Made by a program: the position numbers and the translations under genes. This document shows positions 63,141 to 64,000 of a stretch of DNA of 64,000 nucleotides, piece by piece. The number at the start of each line of letters is the position of its first letter. Positions within the stretch are counted from its first letter, which is position 1. Below the pieces are notes generated by a model. The model was not told the DNA's origin. It ran no database searches and saw only the letters and a list, made by a program, of their open reading frames with translations. The stretch is from contig CP154955.1 of the NCBI GenBank assembly GCA_039621445.1, positions 49,398,086 to 49,462,085 on the forward strand, written 5' to 3'. The DNA is from Euglena gracilis (Eukaryota; Euglenida; Euglenophyceae; Euglenales).

Positions 63141-64000
63141 CACACACACACGCATTTGTTTCTCCAGAAGTATCACCTCATATGACCGCAGAGGGTCTCT
63201 TTGTCAGATTTGCTCGGGAACATCCAAGAAGCTGCCAAGGTATGGCTTGTGCTATCATTCATCTGCAAATTTTCCATTTTCTTTTTTGAGAGCCAATTTC
63301 ATGCAAGTGGACCCCCACCCTGGAAGGTCCCACTTTGGGTTTTATCCATGGCATATAGTTTCCCCCACATTTGAGTATGGGGTAATGGGGGTATGGGGGC
63401 AGTAGGGGATTTGTGCAAGGTTGGCCGCTTGTTTTTTGAAAGACAAATATAGCGCCATTGGGGTGTGGGGATTTTTTTGTCTGTTGCCCTGTGTGTTGTC
63501 TGATGGTTGTGTGCGTGCATATGTTCCACTGCCAGCCTGGAACGTTATTTTTCAACCATGGGGTCAATGCAACAATTCAGCGCCCACAGACAGAAACGTG
63601 TTTATTGTATCTGGTGGCAATGAGATAATTTTTTTTTAAGGAGTGCCACTTTTTAGAGTCTTCAGACAATAGAGTGCTTCTGGAGGTAAAACTGAGGTTT
63701 GCATTTCATCACATGTGTACGGTAAACTGTGTTGTCGCCTGTCAGATGACAAGGCGAACAAGCTAACTTTCCTTTGCCGTTGTTTAAATGATTTCAATTG
63801 CAACAAGCAATCAGACAGTGAGGAGTGGACCCCTGAAACACTGTGGCTTTTCAAGTGTGGCATTTCCTTGATGAAGGCCGTCCAATGTCAACAAATACAA
63901 ATGCGTCATGTTTTCGTTCATGTCCACCCAAAATATGGTTTTTTGCCCCCCCCCCCAAGAAGGCCTATTTTTCAAGGAAAGCACAAGAAAGCACAAGAAA
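61868..64000. other. No gene recognised
   Basis: A CCAGCCAGCAGC fragment lies at 62018-62045, a fragment of the 17-bp TIR family end at 62330-62345, GGAGGTGTGGCGACC repeats at 62588-62660, and GGCCTATTTTTCAAGGAAAG of the AGGCTG family at the extreme right edge (63962-63981). No coding region is supported. Confidence 0.5.
63111..63152. repeat. (CA)n microsatellite
   Basis: CGCGCGCA runs into about 15 CA units with one CC interruption. Confidence 0.95.

Noticed and set aside
1-64000. Ribosomal RNA, prophage, plasmid or bacterial operon
   Set aside because: No rRNA core sequence, no phage structural genes and no runs of co-directional genes are present.

Overview
This window reads as nuclear DNA from a eukaryote and not as bacterial or phage DNA. 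The evidence is a spliceosomal intron (GTAAGC...CTTCAG) inside an elongation factor 1-alpha (EF-1alpha) fragment, tRNA-like genes with internal A and B boxes, hAT, pogo and non-LTR retrotransposon remnants, a degenerate TTAGGG-type telomeric tract, and no operons or long ordinary genes. A protist or alga is plausible, but nothing here fixes the species. No intact conserved host gene was found. The window is dominated by short transposable elements, most carrying long G or C runs just inside their ends.

Region by region. 1-7.9 kb: inverted-repeat elements, AT-rich tracts and a cluster of three tRNA-like genes (Thr, Met, Asp). 7.9-9.1 kb: a pogo-like helix-turn-helix remnant and an unknown small gene cut by an element with perfect 17-bp inverted repeats. 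10-18.7 kb: a retroelement graveyard. It holds a tyrosine recombinase remnant (+), a CCHC zinc-knuckle/RS-rich segment (+) and a long coiled-coil Gag-like pseudogene (-) split by at least four elements, two of which contain further elements. 22-27.3 kb: two EF-1alpha pseudogene fragments and a hAT transposase. One EF-1alpha copy is split by a 1.09-kb element that itself carries two smaller elements. 29-32 kb: further copies of a 0.43-kb element, one carrying a nested 1.34-kb insertion. 33-34 kb and 42 kb: two C-terminal pieces of the same non-LTR retrotransposon family. 39.1-41.8 kb: a 2.67-kb element with about 0.2-kb inverted ends, containing a protein domain and a 110-bp satellite array. 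43-50.6 kb: small genes, tandem repeats, more elements, and a 140-bp satellite abutting telomere-like repeats. 51-64 kb: more elements, a hAT-type MITE, a 33-bp tandem repeat, a zinc-ribbon first exon and mostly unassignable sequence.

How it fits together. Several insertions can be read because the interrupted coding frame is restored when the element and one copy of its target duplication are removed (Gag at 13.2 kb, EF-1alpha at 26-27 kb, the small gene at 43 kb). Two target-site habits recur: TA, as in the Tc1/mariner/pogo superfamily, and 4-6 bp. A protein domain of unknown function occurs in three dispersed copies (10.2, 40.2 and 51.9 kb), one of them next to the tyrosine recombinase. 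It may belong to an undescribed recombinase-type mobile element. Homopolymer runs of G and C are frequent enough that run lengths, and therefore reading frames crossing them, should be treated as uncertain.
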